64,000 nucleotides of DNA from Aliagarivorans taiwanensis DSM 22990 (GTDB taxonomy: Bacteria > Pseudomonadota > Gammaproteobacteria > Enterobacterales > Celerinatantimonadaceae). Positions 45,603-54,810 of the stretch are shown piece after piece. Each line of letters starts with the position of its first letter. The stretch's first letter is position 1. Under the pieces are notes generated by a model. It was not told the DNA's origin and did not search any database. It saw only the letters and a program-made list of their open reading frames with translations. The DNA lies in NCBI RefSeq assembly GCF_000429505.1, contig NZ_AUBZ01000002.1, positions 124,001 to 188,000 of the forward strand, written 5' to 3'. The position numbers were made by a program, and so were the translations under genes.

Positions 45603-45642
45603 GTGAACGAGATGTAAATTACCACTAAAACTAGTCGTTCAC
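45603..45642. promoter_or_regulatory. inverted repeat upstream of RND system 3
   Basis: GTGAACGA (45603-45610) and TCGTTCAC (45635-45642) are exact inverted copies separated by 24 bases, within the region between the 45336 gene and the fusion protein at 45772. A paired operator is possible; no regulator gene is adjacent. Confidence 0.35.
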
Positions 45643-45771
45643 TTACTCCGGCTAGACTCATCTAAACTCAGGGTAGGCGCGTAGTCTGGACAGTAGCTGA
45701 TCAGCTATTTAGACTCAATAACTTAGCAAGGACGACAGCATAGAGCTGGCAGACAGAACAAGGATGAAACG

Positions 45772-46908
45772 ATGGTGATTTCGGCGGTGGCTCGGGCTTT
45801 TAACAAGCGGACTTCGATCATGCTTGCTCTGTTGTTACTGATGGGGGGAAGGGCGGCTCCGCTATTGGCGGAAGAGAGCATCGCAGACGATGCGGTCAAT
45901 ATCGCCAGTGTTCGCGCCTTCGTCCCCGAACGCATCCCCAGCTACTCGGTGCAGCGACAATTCGTTGGCCAAGTGGTGGCCAAGCAAACCGCCGACATCG
46001 GCTTTGAGTTGGCCGGTAAAATCTCCCAGATATACGTCGATGAAGGGGATCGGGTTAGCGAAGGTGATATCTTGATGCAGCTGGATACCGAGCTGCTGGA
46101 GATTGAGTTCAAAGACCTACAGGCCCAGCTCCAGGTGATTGATGCCGACAGCGCGCTGGTGCGGGCCAACCTGCAACGGATCCGCTCCTTGAAGAAAAGC
46201 GGTTATGCCTCTGAGCAGAGCCTTGATGAGCTTACCGCCCAACAAAAATCCTTACGCGCTAACCGTGCCCGGGTTGAATCGTCGATTCAAGCCAACCGCA
46301 CCCGGGTTGAAAAATCGACCTTGCTCGCTCCTTACGATGGCATCATCGACCGCCGCAGCGTGGCCGAAGGCACCGTGGTTGGCGCGTCTCAGCCGGTGCT
46401 GCAGGTACTGCAACAGGGTGGCAATGAGGTGAAGGTGGGGATCCCGGTACGGTTGATTCGTTATCTCGACCCGCGGCAAAAGCTAAGCGTTAGCGTGGGT
46501 GAGCAAAACTTTGCGGTGTCGCTGCTCACCAAAGGTGGCCAGGTTGACCCCACTACCCGCACGGTGCAGCTGCGCTTCGCGATTCAAGACCAAAACAACC
46601 AGTTAGTCAGCGGCCAGCTGGCCTACCTCAATGTGGTGGAGGATGTACCTGAGCCCGGCTATTGGGTGCCGTTAACCGCGATTACCGACGGCATTCGCGG
46701 CTTGTGGAACCTATACGCGATTACCCCCGCAGAGGATGGCTACTCGGTACTGGAGCGACGCGATGTGCTGGTGCGCTACGCCACCGAGACCGAGGCTTTC
46801 GTGCAGGGGGCACTGGCTGAGGATGAGGCCATTGTCGCCACCGGCATGCACCGTTATGTGCCGGGGCAGACGGTGGAAGTCTCCAACCCCAATGCCTTGC
46901 AAAACTAG
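45772..46908 (+). CDS. RND membrane fusion protein, system 3
   Basis: Periplasmic adaptor of 378 residues. Signal or anchor at residues about 12-33 (TSIMLALLLLMGGRAAPLLA), first lipoyl half QTADIGFELAGKISQIYVDEGDRVSEGDILMQLD, short coiled coil (residues about 105-180), second lipoyl half LLAPYDGIIDRRSVAEGTVVGASQPVLQV, and beta barrel. It lacks the lysine-rich tails of systems 1 and 2. The pump gene begins nine bases after its stop, with GGGGGAGG between them as ribosome site. No regulator or outer-membrane factor gene is linked. Confidence 0.87.
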   Translation: MVISAVARAFNKRTSIMLALLLLMGGRAAPLLAEESIADDAVNIASVRAFVPERIPSYSVQRQFVGQVVAKQTADIGFELAGKISQIYVDEGDRVSEGDILMQLDTELLEIEFKDLQAQLQVIDADSALVRANLQRIRSLKKSGYASEQSLDELTAQQKSLRANRARVESSIQANRTRVEKSTLLAPYDGIIDRRSVAEGTVVGASQPVLQVLQQGGNEVKVGIPVRLIRYLDPRQKLSVSVGEQNFAVSLLTKGGQVDPTTRTVQLRFAIQDQNNQLVSGQLAYLNVVEDVPEPGYWVPLTAITDGIRGLWNLYAITPAEDGYSVLERRDVLVRYATETEAFVQGALAEDEAIVATGMHRYVPGQTVEVSNPNALQN

Positions 46909-46917
46909 GGGGAGGCC

Positions 46918-49900
46918 ATGATTTCCTCTATCTACGCCAACAGTCGCTTTCAGTTGCTACTGGTGGCTCTGATTATCGTGGCCGGTTTGGGCGCAATCTC
47001 CAACCTGCCGCGCAGTGAAGACCCCAAGATTACCTCGCGCTTTGCTAGTATCGTGACCCAATATCCCGGCGCCTCGGCGGAGCGGGTGGAAGCGCTGGTG
47101 ACCGAGCTGATTGAGAACAAGATCCGCACTCAGCCGGAGATTAATCTGGTGCAATCCTCCTCCCGCCCCGGTTTCTCGGTGCTGCAAGTGGAGCTCAAAG
47201 ATGAGGTGATCGAGGTGGACCCGGTATGGTCACGGGTGCGCGATTTGGTGGGCGAGCTCAGCCCGCAGCTGCCTCCCGGCGCCTTTGACCCGGTGGTCGA
47301 TGATGACCGCGGCTATGCCTTTACCACCTTGGTGGCGCTGCGCTGGGAAGGTCCCGGCGAAGAGAATTTGGCGATCCTCGGCCGCTACGCCAAGGAGCTG
47401 CAAAACCGTCTGCGTGGGGTGACTGGCACCGAGTTTGTCGATATGCAAGGGCAGGGCGAAGAAGAGATACTGGTGGAGCTGGAGCCGGAAGTGTCTGGCC
47501 GGCTGAATCTCAGCATCGAGCAGGTCTCACAACTGATTGCCGCCGCCGATGCCAAGGTGGCGGCCGGTGAACTAACCAATGATTTTAACCGCATGCAGCT
47601 GGAGCTGGTGGGCGAGCTGGACTCGGTGGAGCGCATCAAACGCATTCCACTGGTGAGCGCGGAAAATGGTTTTGTTTATCGCCTCGGCGATCTGGCCTCG
47701 GTAACGCGCCAGCTAAAATCGCCACCTGAGCAGCTGGCCACGGTAGAGCGCCAGCGGGCGATTGTGATTGGCATCCGTATGCTCTCGGAGTTTCGGGTCG
47801 ATCGTTGGACCTCGTGGGTGAACGAGGAGCTGGATGAGTTTCGCGAGATCTTGCCGGCCAACGTCAGCGTCGAGGTGATCTTCGAGCAAGACGGCTACAC
47901 CACCAAGCGTTTGGCGGAGCTGGTGGGCAATGTGCTGTTAGGTCTGGCGATTATCCTGGTGGTGCTGCTGTTAACCCTAGGCTGGCGCTCGGCGCTAATC
48001 GTCGGCTTCTCATTGCCGCTAACGGTGATGTTCACCTTGGCCTGTATGAATTTCTATGGCCTGCCAATTCACCAAATGTCGGTGACCGGCCTAGTGGTTG
48101 CGCTGGGGATCATGGTGGATAACGCCATCGTGATGGCCGATACGGTGGCGCAAAAACGCCAGCAAGGCTATTCCGGCAAAGACGCGGTCAGCTCGTCGAT
48201 TAAGCACTTGTGGCTACCCTTGCTTGGTTCCACCCTGACCACCATACTGGCCTTTCTGCCGATTGTGTTGATGCCCGGTCCGGCGGGTGAGTTCGTTGGC
48301 GGGATCGCGCTTAGCGTGATCTTCTCGCTGATTGGCTCCTACTTTATCTCTCACGTGCTGGTATCGACCTTGTCAGGGCGCTTCCTGCCCGAATCCAAGG
48401 TGGCCGATCACTGGTATGAGCGCGGCATTCAGATCAACTGGCTGAGCCGGGTGTTCAAGGCCATGTTGGCCCTTAGCCTACGTTTTCCCAAGCTGACCAT
48501 CTTGCTGGTGAGCGCGGTGCCGATGTTTGGCTTTTACAGCGCTGGTAGTCTGACCGAGCAGTTCTTCCCGCCCTCGGACCGGGATATGTTCCAGATAGAG
48601 GTGTATATGGCGCCGCAATCGAGCGTTATGGCCACCCAAGCGCTGACCGAGGACCTCACAGAGCACCTGTATGCCAAAGATGGCATCACCTCGGTGAGCT
48701 GGTTTGTCGGTAACAATGCGCCGTCGTTTTACTACAACCTGATGCTGCGCCAACAGGGCGCTAAGAACTACGCACAGGCGATGATCAAGACCGAAGACTT
48801 CCGCGCGGCCAACCGCTTGATCCCGGAGCTTCAGGCCGAGTTCGACCGCGACTTCCCCGAGGCGCAGATCCTAGTGCGCAAGCTCGAACAAGGCCCACCG
48901 TTTAATGCGCCCATCGAGCTGCGCATCTATGGGCCAAGCCTGGATGAGCTAAAACGCTTGGGCGAGCACTACCGTAGCCTGCTCTCGGAGGTGCCCCACG
49001 TATTACACACTCGGGCAACCTTGCTGGCAGGAACACCCAAGGTGTGGCTCAACGTTAACGAAGAGGCCTCGCGGATCAGCGGCTTGGCACTCACCGAGAT
49101 GGCCAGCCAACTGCAGGCTCAGCTGCAAGGCCGCCTGAACGGTAGCGTGCTGGAGAGCAGCGAATCGCTGCCGGTGCGGGTGCGCATCGAAGATGAGCAG
49201 CGGGCGCGGGTGGAAAACCTCGGTAGTCTGACTTTGACCAGTATGGTTGCAGGCAGTATTCCTCTGGCCTCGCTGGCCGAGGTGGAAATTCGCCCTAGTC
49301 GGGGGGAGATCCCCCGCCGCGATGGCAAGCGGGTTAATACTGTGGAGGGCTATCTGGCGACCGACGTGCTGCCCGATCAGGTACTGGCGGTATTTCGCGA
49401 GCGTATAGCCAACGATGAGATGGTGCTACCGGCTGGCTACACCTTGGAGTTTGGCGGCGAAGGTGCTGAGCGTAACGAAGCGGTGGGCAACCTGCTAGCA
49501 AGCGTCGGCCTGATTGCGGTGATGCTGGTGACGGTGATTGTGCTGTCGTTTAACTCCTTCCGCTTGAGTGCGCTGATTGGTCTGACGGCGATTCAGGCGG
49601 CCGGTTTGGGTCTGCTGAGTGTGTTCCTTGGCCAATACCCCTTTGGCTTTACCGTGATTATCGGCCTGCTCGGTCTGATTGGTTTGGCGATCAACGCGGC
49701 CATCGTGATCCTCGCGGAGCTGCGCTCGGATGTGAAGGCCTGTAACGGCGACCCCGAGGCGATCCAGTTTGGGGTACTCTCGTGTACCCGTCATATCACC
49801 TCTACCACCATCACTACCGTGGGTGGCTTTATGCCGCTGATTCTGGCCGGTGGTGGTTTCTGGCCGCCGTTTGCGGTGGCGATTGCCGGCGGTACAGTGT

Positions 49901-50007
49901 TGACCACTATGCTGTCGTTCTTCTTTGTACCGACGGCGTTCTCGCTGTTGGCCAAGGGTAAGCGTGGGGTGGAGCCATCCGGCGATGAGCCAACGGTGGC
50001 TCACTAA
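46918..50007 (+). CDS. RND efflux transporter, system 3
   Basis: RND pump of 1029 residues with 12 membrane segments. It is only distantly like systems 1 and 2: it begins MISSIYANSRFQLLLVALIIVAGLGAISNLPRSEDPKI and carries VVALGIMVDNAIVMADTVAQ in segment 4, where the AcrB pair of aspartates is Asp-Asn. Segment 10 has LIGLAINAAIVILAEL, also without the lysine. Whether it is proton-coupled in the standard way is therefore uncertain, though Asp-Asn occurs in other HAE1 branches. Substrate unknown. It ends 26 bases before the convergent puuR. Confidence 0.88.
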   Translation: MISSIYANSRFQLLLVALIIVAGLGAISNLPRSEDPKITSRFASIVTQYPGASAERVEALVTELIENKIRTQPEINLVQSSSRPGFSVLQVELKDEVIEVDPVWSRVRDLVGELSPQLPPGAFDPVVDDDRGYAFTTLVALRWEGPGEENLAILGRYAKELQNRLRGVTGTEFVDMQGQGEEEILVELEPEVSGRLNLSIEQVSQLIAAADAKVAAGELTNDFNRMQLELVGELDSVERIKRIPLVSAENGFVYRLGDLASVTRQLKSPPEQLATVERQRAIVIGIRMLSEFRVDRWTSWVNEELDEFREILPANVSVEVIFEQDGYTTKRLAELVGNVLLGLAIILVVLLLTLGWRSALIVGFSLPLTVMFTLACMNFYGLPIHQMSVTGLVVALGIMVDNAIVMADTVAQKRQQGYSGKDAVSSSIKHLWLPLLGSTLTTILAFLPIVLMPGPAGEFVGGIALSVIFSLIGSYFISHVLVSTLSGRFLPESKVADHWYERGIQINWLSRVFKAMLALSLRFPKLTILLVSAVPMFGFYSAGSLTEQFFPPSDRDMFQIEVYMAPQSSVMATQALTEDLTEHLYAKDGITSVSWFVGNNAPSFYYNLMLRQQGAKNYAQAMIKTEDFRAANRLIPELQAEFDRDFPEAQILVRKLEQGPPFNAPIELRIYGPSLDELKRLGEHYRSLLSEVPHVLHTRATLLAGTPKVWLNVNEEASRISGLALTEMASQLQAQLQGRLNGSVLESSESLPVRVRIEDEQRARVENLGSLTLTSMVAGSIPLASLAEVEIRPSRGEIPRRDGKRVNTVEGYLATDVLPDQVLAVFRERIANDEMVLPAGYTLEFGGEGAERNEAVGNLLASVGLIAVMLVTVIVLSFNSFRLSALIGLTAIQAAGLGLLSVFLGQYPFGFTVIIGLLGLIGLAINAAIVILAELRSDVKACNGDPEAIQFGVLSCTRHITSTTITTVGGFMPLILAGGGFWPPFAVAIAGGTVLTTMLSFFFVPTAFSLLAKGKRGVEPSGDEPTVAH

Positions 50008-50033
50008 GCCAGAGGCCGGTATCGGGGGTATCG

Positions 50034-50576
50034 TTAGAAGGTTGGAGGGGTTGCGGCGCTGATTAGCTCGCACTCTTCCTTGCCGGGGTTGCGAAAGCGG
50101 TGGGCTTGGCGGGTTTCAAAGTAATAGGCATCGCCCGCTTTGAGTCGCTCGGTTCGCTCGCCCACGGTTATCTCAATCTCGCCGCGTAACACTATCCCGC
50201 CTTCCTCGCCTTCGTGTTGGATAAAGTCAGGACCGGTATCGCTGCCCGGTGGGTAGATCTCGCGCAATATGGTGAGCTTGCGGCTGCTGGAGCTGGGGCC
50301 AACTAACAGCATCTTGATAATTCCATCGCCCAAATCAACCAACTCATCGGCGCGATACACCAGCTTTTCTTGCGGCTCTAGTTCGAGGCTAAAAAACTCG
50401 CCCATGGAGATGGGGATTGCATCGAGGATCTTCTTCAGCGAGCCCACCGAGGGGTTCACCTGATTCTGCTCGATTTGAGAGATCATGCTGTTGGTGACAC
50501 CGCTAAGTTTGGCCAACTCACGTTGGCTCAAACCGCGCATGCTTCGTACACCTTTAAGGCGCTTGCCCAAATCCAT
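50034..50576 (-). CDS. puuR: PuuR-like XRE-cupin repressor
   Basis: A 180-residue regulator with an XRE helix-turn-helix (residues about 4-60; LKGVRSMRGLSQRELAKLSGVTNSMISQIEQNQVNPSVGSLKKILDAIPISMGEFF) and a C-terminal cupin (residues about 105-178; YPPGSDTGPDFIQHEGEEGGIVLRGEIEITVG, GDAYYFETRQAHRFRNPG). It matches E. coli PuuR, which senses putrescine and represses its catabolic genes. It is the last gene of the pot operon, 91 bases after potI, so the repressor is made with the importer. Confidence 0.9.
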   Translation of the reverse strand: MDLGKRLKGVRSMRGLSQRELAKLSGVTNSMISQIEQNQVNPSVGSLKKILDAIPISMGEFFSLELEPQEKLVYRADELVDLGDGIIKMLLVGPSSSSRKLTILREIYPPGSDTGPDFIQHEGEEGGIVLRGEIEITVGERTERLKAGDAYYFETRQAHRFRNPGKEECELISAATPPTF

Positions 50577-50667
50577 GGCGTTGTACTCCTTGATGTCCCC
50601 GCCTTAGACCAAACTAACACGGGACTTTTGAACGGCTGGCTAGGTGTGGCCGACCAGGTGTGGCCGA

Positions 50668-51513
50668 CTAGGTGCCGCCGGCCATACGCGCTTCCAGTAT
50701 CCGGCGTTTCTCTGCCTTGGCCATAAACCACCACGCCAGGAAGCTGGCTAAAGCCACTACCGAGATAATGATGGTGGCCAGGGCGTTGATCTTGGGACTC
50801 ACCCCCAAACGCACGCTGGAGAATACCACCATCGGCAAGGTGGTGGCGCTGGGACCGGAGACAAAGCTGGCAATCACCACATCGTCCAGCGACAGGGTGA
50901 AGGCTAGCAGCCAGCCAGATACGATCGCCGGCATAATGCTGGGCAGGGTCACCAGAAAGAACACCTTGAATGGGTGAGCGCCCAAGTCTTGCGCCGCCTC
51001 TTCGACGCTCAAATCCAGCTCTCGCAAACGCGAGCTTACCACCACCGCCACATAGGCGGTACAGAAGGTGGTGTGGGCAATCCAGATGGTTAACATGCCC
51101 CGCTGACTGAACAGGTCGAACACCTGACCGAGCGAGATAAACAGCAGCAGCATGCTCAGACCGGTAATCACCTCGGGCATCACCAAGGGCGCGGTAATCA
51201 TAAAAGCGAAGCTGGTTTCACCACGCAACTTACCTAAGCGGGTCATGGCAAATGCGGCCAGAGTGCCGAGCACAACTGCGGCGGTGGCCGCCAAAAAGGC
51301 GATGGTCAAGCTAAGCACGATGCCGTTCATCAGCAGGTCATCACGGAATAGCTCGCCATACCACTTGGTGGAGAAGCCGCTCCACACGGTTACCAAGCGG
51401 TTAGCGTTAAACGAGTACACCACCAGGGACAAGATCGGCAGGTAGAGAAACGAGAAACCGAGACCGAGGATCAGCCATTTCCAGCGGGTTTTATAGACCG
51501 GGATCGATGACAT
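50668..51513 (-). CDS. potI: putrescine ABC transporter permease PotI
   Basis: Second membrane subunit of the putrescine importer, 281 residues with six membrane segments. The ABC permease coupling motif EEAAQDLGAHPFKVFFLVTLPSIMPAIVSGWLLAF (EAA loop) contacts the ATPase. The N-terminus PVYKTRWKWLILGLGFSFLYLPILSLVVYSFN is typical of PotI. Its ATG overlaps the potH stop by one base (TGATG). Confidence 0.92.
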   Translation of the reverse strand: MSSIPVYKTRWKWLILGLGFSFLYLPILSLVVYSFNANRLVTVWSGFSTKWYGELFRDDLLMNGIVLSLTIAFLAATAAVVLGTLAAFAMTRLGKLRGETSFAFMITAPLVMPEVITGLSMLLLFISLGQVFDLFSQRGMLTIWIAHTTFCTAYVAVVVSSRLRELDLSVEEAAQDLGAHPFKVFFLVTLPSIMPAIVSGWLLAFTLSLDDVVIASFVSGPSATTLPMVVFSSVRLGVSPKINALATIIISVVALASFLAWWFMAKAEKRRILEARMAGGT

Positions 51514-52427
51514 CAGCTGGCCCCCATTTCACGTTTTTGATAGCGGTGGAAGTACATGATCGGCGCAACCAACAACAGCAACATAATGGTGGCAACCGCT
51601 GAGGCCACCGGCCAGTCGCGGTTGTTGAAGAACTCTTGCCACAGCACCTTACCGATCAATATCGAGTCGGGCCCACCGAGCAGTTCGGGGATCACGTACT
51701 CGCCCACCGACGGGATAAACACCAGCATCGAGCCTGCGATAATGCCGCCTTTGGCCAGCGGCAACAGCACCTTGAACAGCACCGTTAGGGTGGATGCGCC
51801 GAGGTCTCGGGCCGCTTCGATTAGTGAGTAGTCGATGCGCATCAGGGCGGTGTAGATGGGCAGAATCATGAACGGCAGGTAGGTATAGACGATGCCGATA
51901 TACACCGCAGTATCGGTGTGCAGGATCTGCAGCGGCTTGTCGATAATCCCGATGCTCATCAGGAAGTTATTCAAGAAACCGTTGTTCCGCAGGATGCCGA
52001 TCCAGGCGTACACCCGAATCAGAAAACTGGTCCAGGAGGGCAGGATAATCAGCATCAGCAAGATGTTGCGCGACGACGGGCTGGAGTGAACTATCGCCCA
52101 GGCCATCGGAAAGCCAATCAGCAGGCACAGAAAAGTCGAGATGGCAGCGATCTTCAGCGACAGCAAGTAGGCCGAGGCGTACAGGTCATCGTCGATCAGG
52201 TAGAAGTAGTTACCGACGTTAAGCAGGATCTGCAATTGCTCATCGGCGTAGCTAAGCAGCTCGCTAAACGGTGGAATGGCAATCTGCGCTTCAGCAAAGC
52301 TGATCTTGAACACGATAAAAAACGGCGCCAAAAAGAACAGCAGTAGCCAAAGGTAGGGCACACTGAGAACCAGGTACTTACTTGGTGGCAGCTTGCGACG
52401 GCGTTTGTTTTGGCGTGACTCACTCAT
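51513..52427 (-). CDS. potH: putrescine ABC transporter permease PotH
   Basis: First membrane subunit of the putrescine importer, six segments, with the EAA loop IEAARDLGASTLTVLFKVLLPLAKGGIIAGSMLVFIPSVGEYVIPELLGG. I start it at the ATG at 52427 (MSESRQNKRRRKLPPSKY), which overlaps the potG stop as ATGA and gives 304 residues; a longer frame to 52460 would run into potG. The basic N-terminus is cytoplasmic. Confidence 0.92.
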   Translation of the reverse strand: MSESRQNKRRRKLPPSKYLVLSVPYLWLLLFFLAPFFIVFKISFAEAQIAIPPFSELLSYADEQLQILLNVGNYFYLIDDDLYASAYLLSLKIAAISTFLCLLIGFPMAWAIVHSSPSSRNILLMLIILPSWTSFLIRVYAWIGILRNNGFLNNFLMSIGIIDKPLQILHTDTAVYIGIVYTYLPFMILPIYTALMRIDYSLIEAARDLGASTLTVLFKVLLPLAKGGIIAGSMLVFIPSVGEYVIPELLGGPDSILIGKVLWQEFFNNRDWPVASAVATIMLLLLVAPIMYFHRYQKREMGAS

Positions 52428-53551
52428 ATCTTCAGTACCACGCAGCTTTCTGCATCCCAAGAGAGACTCACTTGGTCTTCCCAGGTGGGCATGTTGTTAC
52501 GGTGGCGCGCCGTGTTGGGCATGGTGGCGGTGATACGGGTGCCGCTGGGCAGGCGCACGTAGTAGATACTCTGATCGCCCAGATAGGCGATATCTTCCAC
52601 CTTGCCGAGGCAGGCGTTGTAATCGTCGCAGTGATCGGCTTTGACCACCCGGATTTTCTCGGGGCGCACCGCCACCATCAGTGGTACGCCGGGGGCGGCC
52701 GACACGCCGTGGGTCAGCCGCAGTGGGCGGCCTAGCTGCTCGCTCTCGATCACCGCACCGGTGTAGTCGGTTTCTTGCAGCATACCATCGAATACGTTCA
52801 CCGAGCCGATAAACTCGGCGCTAAAGCGCGAGTTGGGGTACTCGTAAATCTCTTCCGGCTCGCCGATCTGGACGAACTGACCACGATTCATAATGGCGAC
52901 CCGGTCGGCCATGGTCATGGCTTCTTCTTGGTCATGGGTCACCATCACACAGGTGGCGCCCACTTTCTCAAGGATGTCTACCACCTCTAGCTGCATGCGC
53001 TCGCGCAGTTTTTTATCCAAAGCGCCCATCGGCTCGTCGAGCAACAGCAACTTGGGCCGTTTAGCTAGGCTGCGCGCTAGCGCAACCCGCTGCTTTTGCC
53101 CGCCGGAAAGCTGGTGGGGCTTGCGCTTGGCATAGTCTTGCATATGCACCAAGGAGAGCATGTAGCTGACCATGTCGGCGATCTCGCCCTTAGGCAGCTT
53201 GTCTTGCTTGAGGCCGAAGGCGATGTTCTGCTCCACCGACATATGCGGGAACAAGGCATAGGACTGGAACATCATATTGACCGGGCGCTGATGCGGCGGA
53301 ACATTAATCAGCTCTTGGCCATCGAGTAGGATCTGGCCACTCGAGGGGCGCTCAAAGCCGGCCAGCATTCGCAGTAGTGTGGACTTGCCACAACCGGAGG
53401 CACCTAACAAGGCAAAAATCTCTCCCTTATCGATGGTCAGGGAGACCTGATCAACGGCCACTACACCGTCGAAATCCTTACTTAAGCTGTTTATCTGTAG
53501 CAGCGCTTCCTGGCTGGCTACCTTGGTTGCGGGTTTTGACACCACCGCCAT
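52424..53551 (-). CDS. potG: putrescine ABC transporter ATPase PotG
   Basis: ATPase of the putrescine importer, 375 residues. Walker A LLGASGCGKSTLLRMLAG (residues about 50-67), Q-loop MMFQSYALFPHMSVEQNIAFGL, signature LSGGQKQRVALARSLAKRPKLLLLDEPMGALDKKLRERMQ with Walker B, and the H-loop VMVTHDQEEAMTMADRVA. A C-terminal TOBE domain (residues about 290-370) follows, as usual for polyamine and sugar importers. Lies between potF and potH in one operon. Confidence 0.94.
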   Translation of the reverse strand: MAVVSKPATKVASQEALLQINSLSKDFDGVVAVDQVSLTIDKGEIFALLGASGCGKSTLLRMLAGFERPSSGQILLDGQELINVPPHQRPVNMMFQSYALFPHMSVEQNIAFGLKQDKLPKGEIADMVSYMLSLVHMQDYAKRKPHQLSGGQKQRVALARSLAKRPKLLLLDEPMGALDKKLRERMQLEVVDILEKVGATCVMVTHDQEEAMTMADRVAIMNRGQFVQIGEPEEIYEYPNSRFSAEFIGSVNVFDGMLQETDYTGAVIESEQLGRPLRLTHGVSAAPGVPLMVAVRPEKIRVVKADHCDDYNACLGKVEDIAYLGDQSIYYVRLPSGTRITATMPNTARHRNNMPTWEDQVSLSWDAESCVVLKI

Positions 53552-53626
53552 AGGGCTATCTCCTTCGACAGTCGCGGGGCGCAGCGCGCCCCTTAGGACA
53601 GTTCAGTCCCAATGCCTTACTAATCT

Positions 53627-54739
53627 CTAGTTCTTCAAGAACCGGGTCCAGGAACGGGTCATCTCCCGGCTAACTTTAGCGGGCATGATTTTAGCGCCAT
53701 AAAGCTTAGCCAAGGTTTCTTCACTCGGGTAGATGCCGGGGTGTTCCAAGATTTCCTGGTCGATAAATTCCCGCGAACTCGGGGTAGGGTTGGCGTACCA
53801 AACGTAGTTGGAGATCTCCGCTATCACTTCGGGGCGTAGCAGGAAGTTAATAAAGGCATGGGCGTTGTCCGGATGGGGGGCATCCGCAGGGATGGCCATC
53901 AAGTCGAACCAAGCCAGCGCGCCCTCTTCGGGGATCACATAGGCCACTTCCACACCGTTATCCGCTTCGGCTGCGCGGTCTGCTGCTTGCAGTACATCGC
54001 CTGACCAACCAATGGCAACACAGATGTCGCCGTTCGCGAGGTCGTTAATATACTGGGAAGAGTGGAAGTAAGTCACGTATGGACGCAATTTTTCCATCAA
54101 AAGAAAGGCTTCGGCGTCTTCTTTGTAATCGCTAAGCTCAGAACTGTTCGGATCTTTGCCTAAATAATGCAAGATGGCGGCATAGATCTCGGTGGGCGCA
54201 TTAAGAAAGGCCACCCCACATTTTTCGAGCTTCGCCAGGTTCTCGGGTTTAAATACTAAATCCCAGCTGCCGATGGGGGCATCTTCGCCAAGCACTTCGG
54301 TCACCTTGGCCACGTTGTAACCGAGGCCGGTGGTTCCCCACAAGTACGGTACTGCATAGGTATTATCCGGATCGGAGGTCTCCTCGAGCATGCTCATGAT
54401 CTTGGGGTCGAGATTGCCGTAGTTGCTTAGCTTGGACTTATCCAGTGGCATAAACGCCCCCGCCATCGCCTGACGCGCCAGAAAATCTGAGGTAGGAACC
54501 ACTAAATCGAAGCCGGTGGAGCCGGCCAAGATCTTGGCTTCCAGCACTTCGTTGGAGTCGAATACGTCGTAGACCACATCAATGCCGGTTTCTTGCTCGA
54601 ACTGCTCAATGGTCTCTTCGGCGATATAGTCCGACCAATTGTAGACATGCAGTACCTTGTCCTCGGCAGAGAGCGCCGGGGTGCTGAGCAGTAGGCTCGT
54701 GGTTAACGCGCTGGTAGCGAAGGCTGTTGAGTGTTTCAT
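53627..54739 (-). CDS. potF: putrescine-binding protein PotF
   Basis: Periplasmic putrescine-binding protein, 370 residues. Signal peptide through LLLSTPALSA (residues about 1-25), then EDKVLHVYNWSDYIAEETIEQFEQETGIDVVYDVFDSNEVLEAKILAG, the diagnostic start of PotF/SpuD proteins; YNWSDY includes ligand-box residues. VPTSDFLARQ, PYLWGTTGLGYN and the aspartate-rich late segment follow. SpuD, SpuE and PotF differ in polyamine preference; the surrounding puu genes point to putrescine. Confidence 0.93.
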   Translation of the reverse strand: MKHSTAFATSALTTSLLLSTPALSAEDKVLHVYNWSDYIAEETIEQFEQETGIDVVYDVFDSNEVLEAKILAGSTGFDLVVPTSDFLARQAMAGAFMPLDKSKLSNYGNLDPKIMSMLEETSDPDNTYAVPYLWGTTGLGYNVAKVTEVLGEDAPIGSWDLVFKPENLAKLEKCGVAFLNAPTEIYAAILHYLGKDPNSSELSDYKEDAEAFLLMEKLRPYVTYFHSSQYINDLANGDICVAIGWSGDVLQAADRAAEADNGVEVAYVIPEEGALAWFDLMAIPADAPHPDNAHAFINFLLRPEVIAEISNYVWYANPTPSSREFIDQEILEHPGIYPSEETLAKLYGAKIMPAKVSREMTRSWTRFLKN

Positions 54740-54810
54740 CCTTGAATCTCCTGATAATTGGGCGGGTGCCCACTATTAATCGTTACAACTAATCGATACA
54801 GCTTACTCTT

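Noticed and set aside
49495-50073. 192-codon arginine- and glutamine-rich frame opposite the end of RND system 3
   Set aside because: Shadow of the pump gene; it also overlaps puuR.
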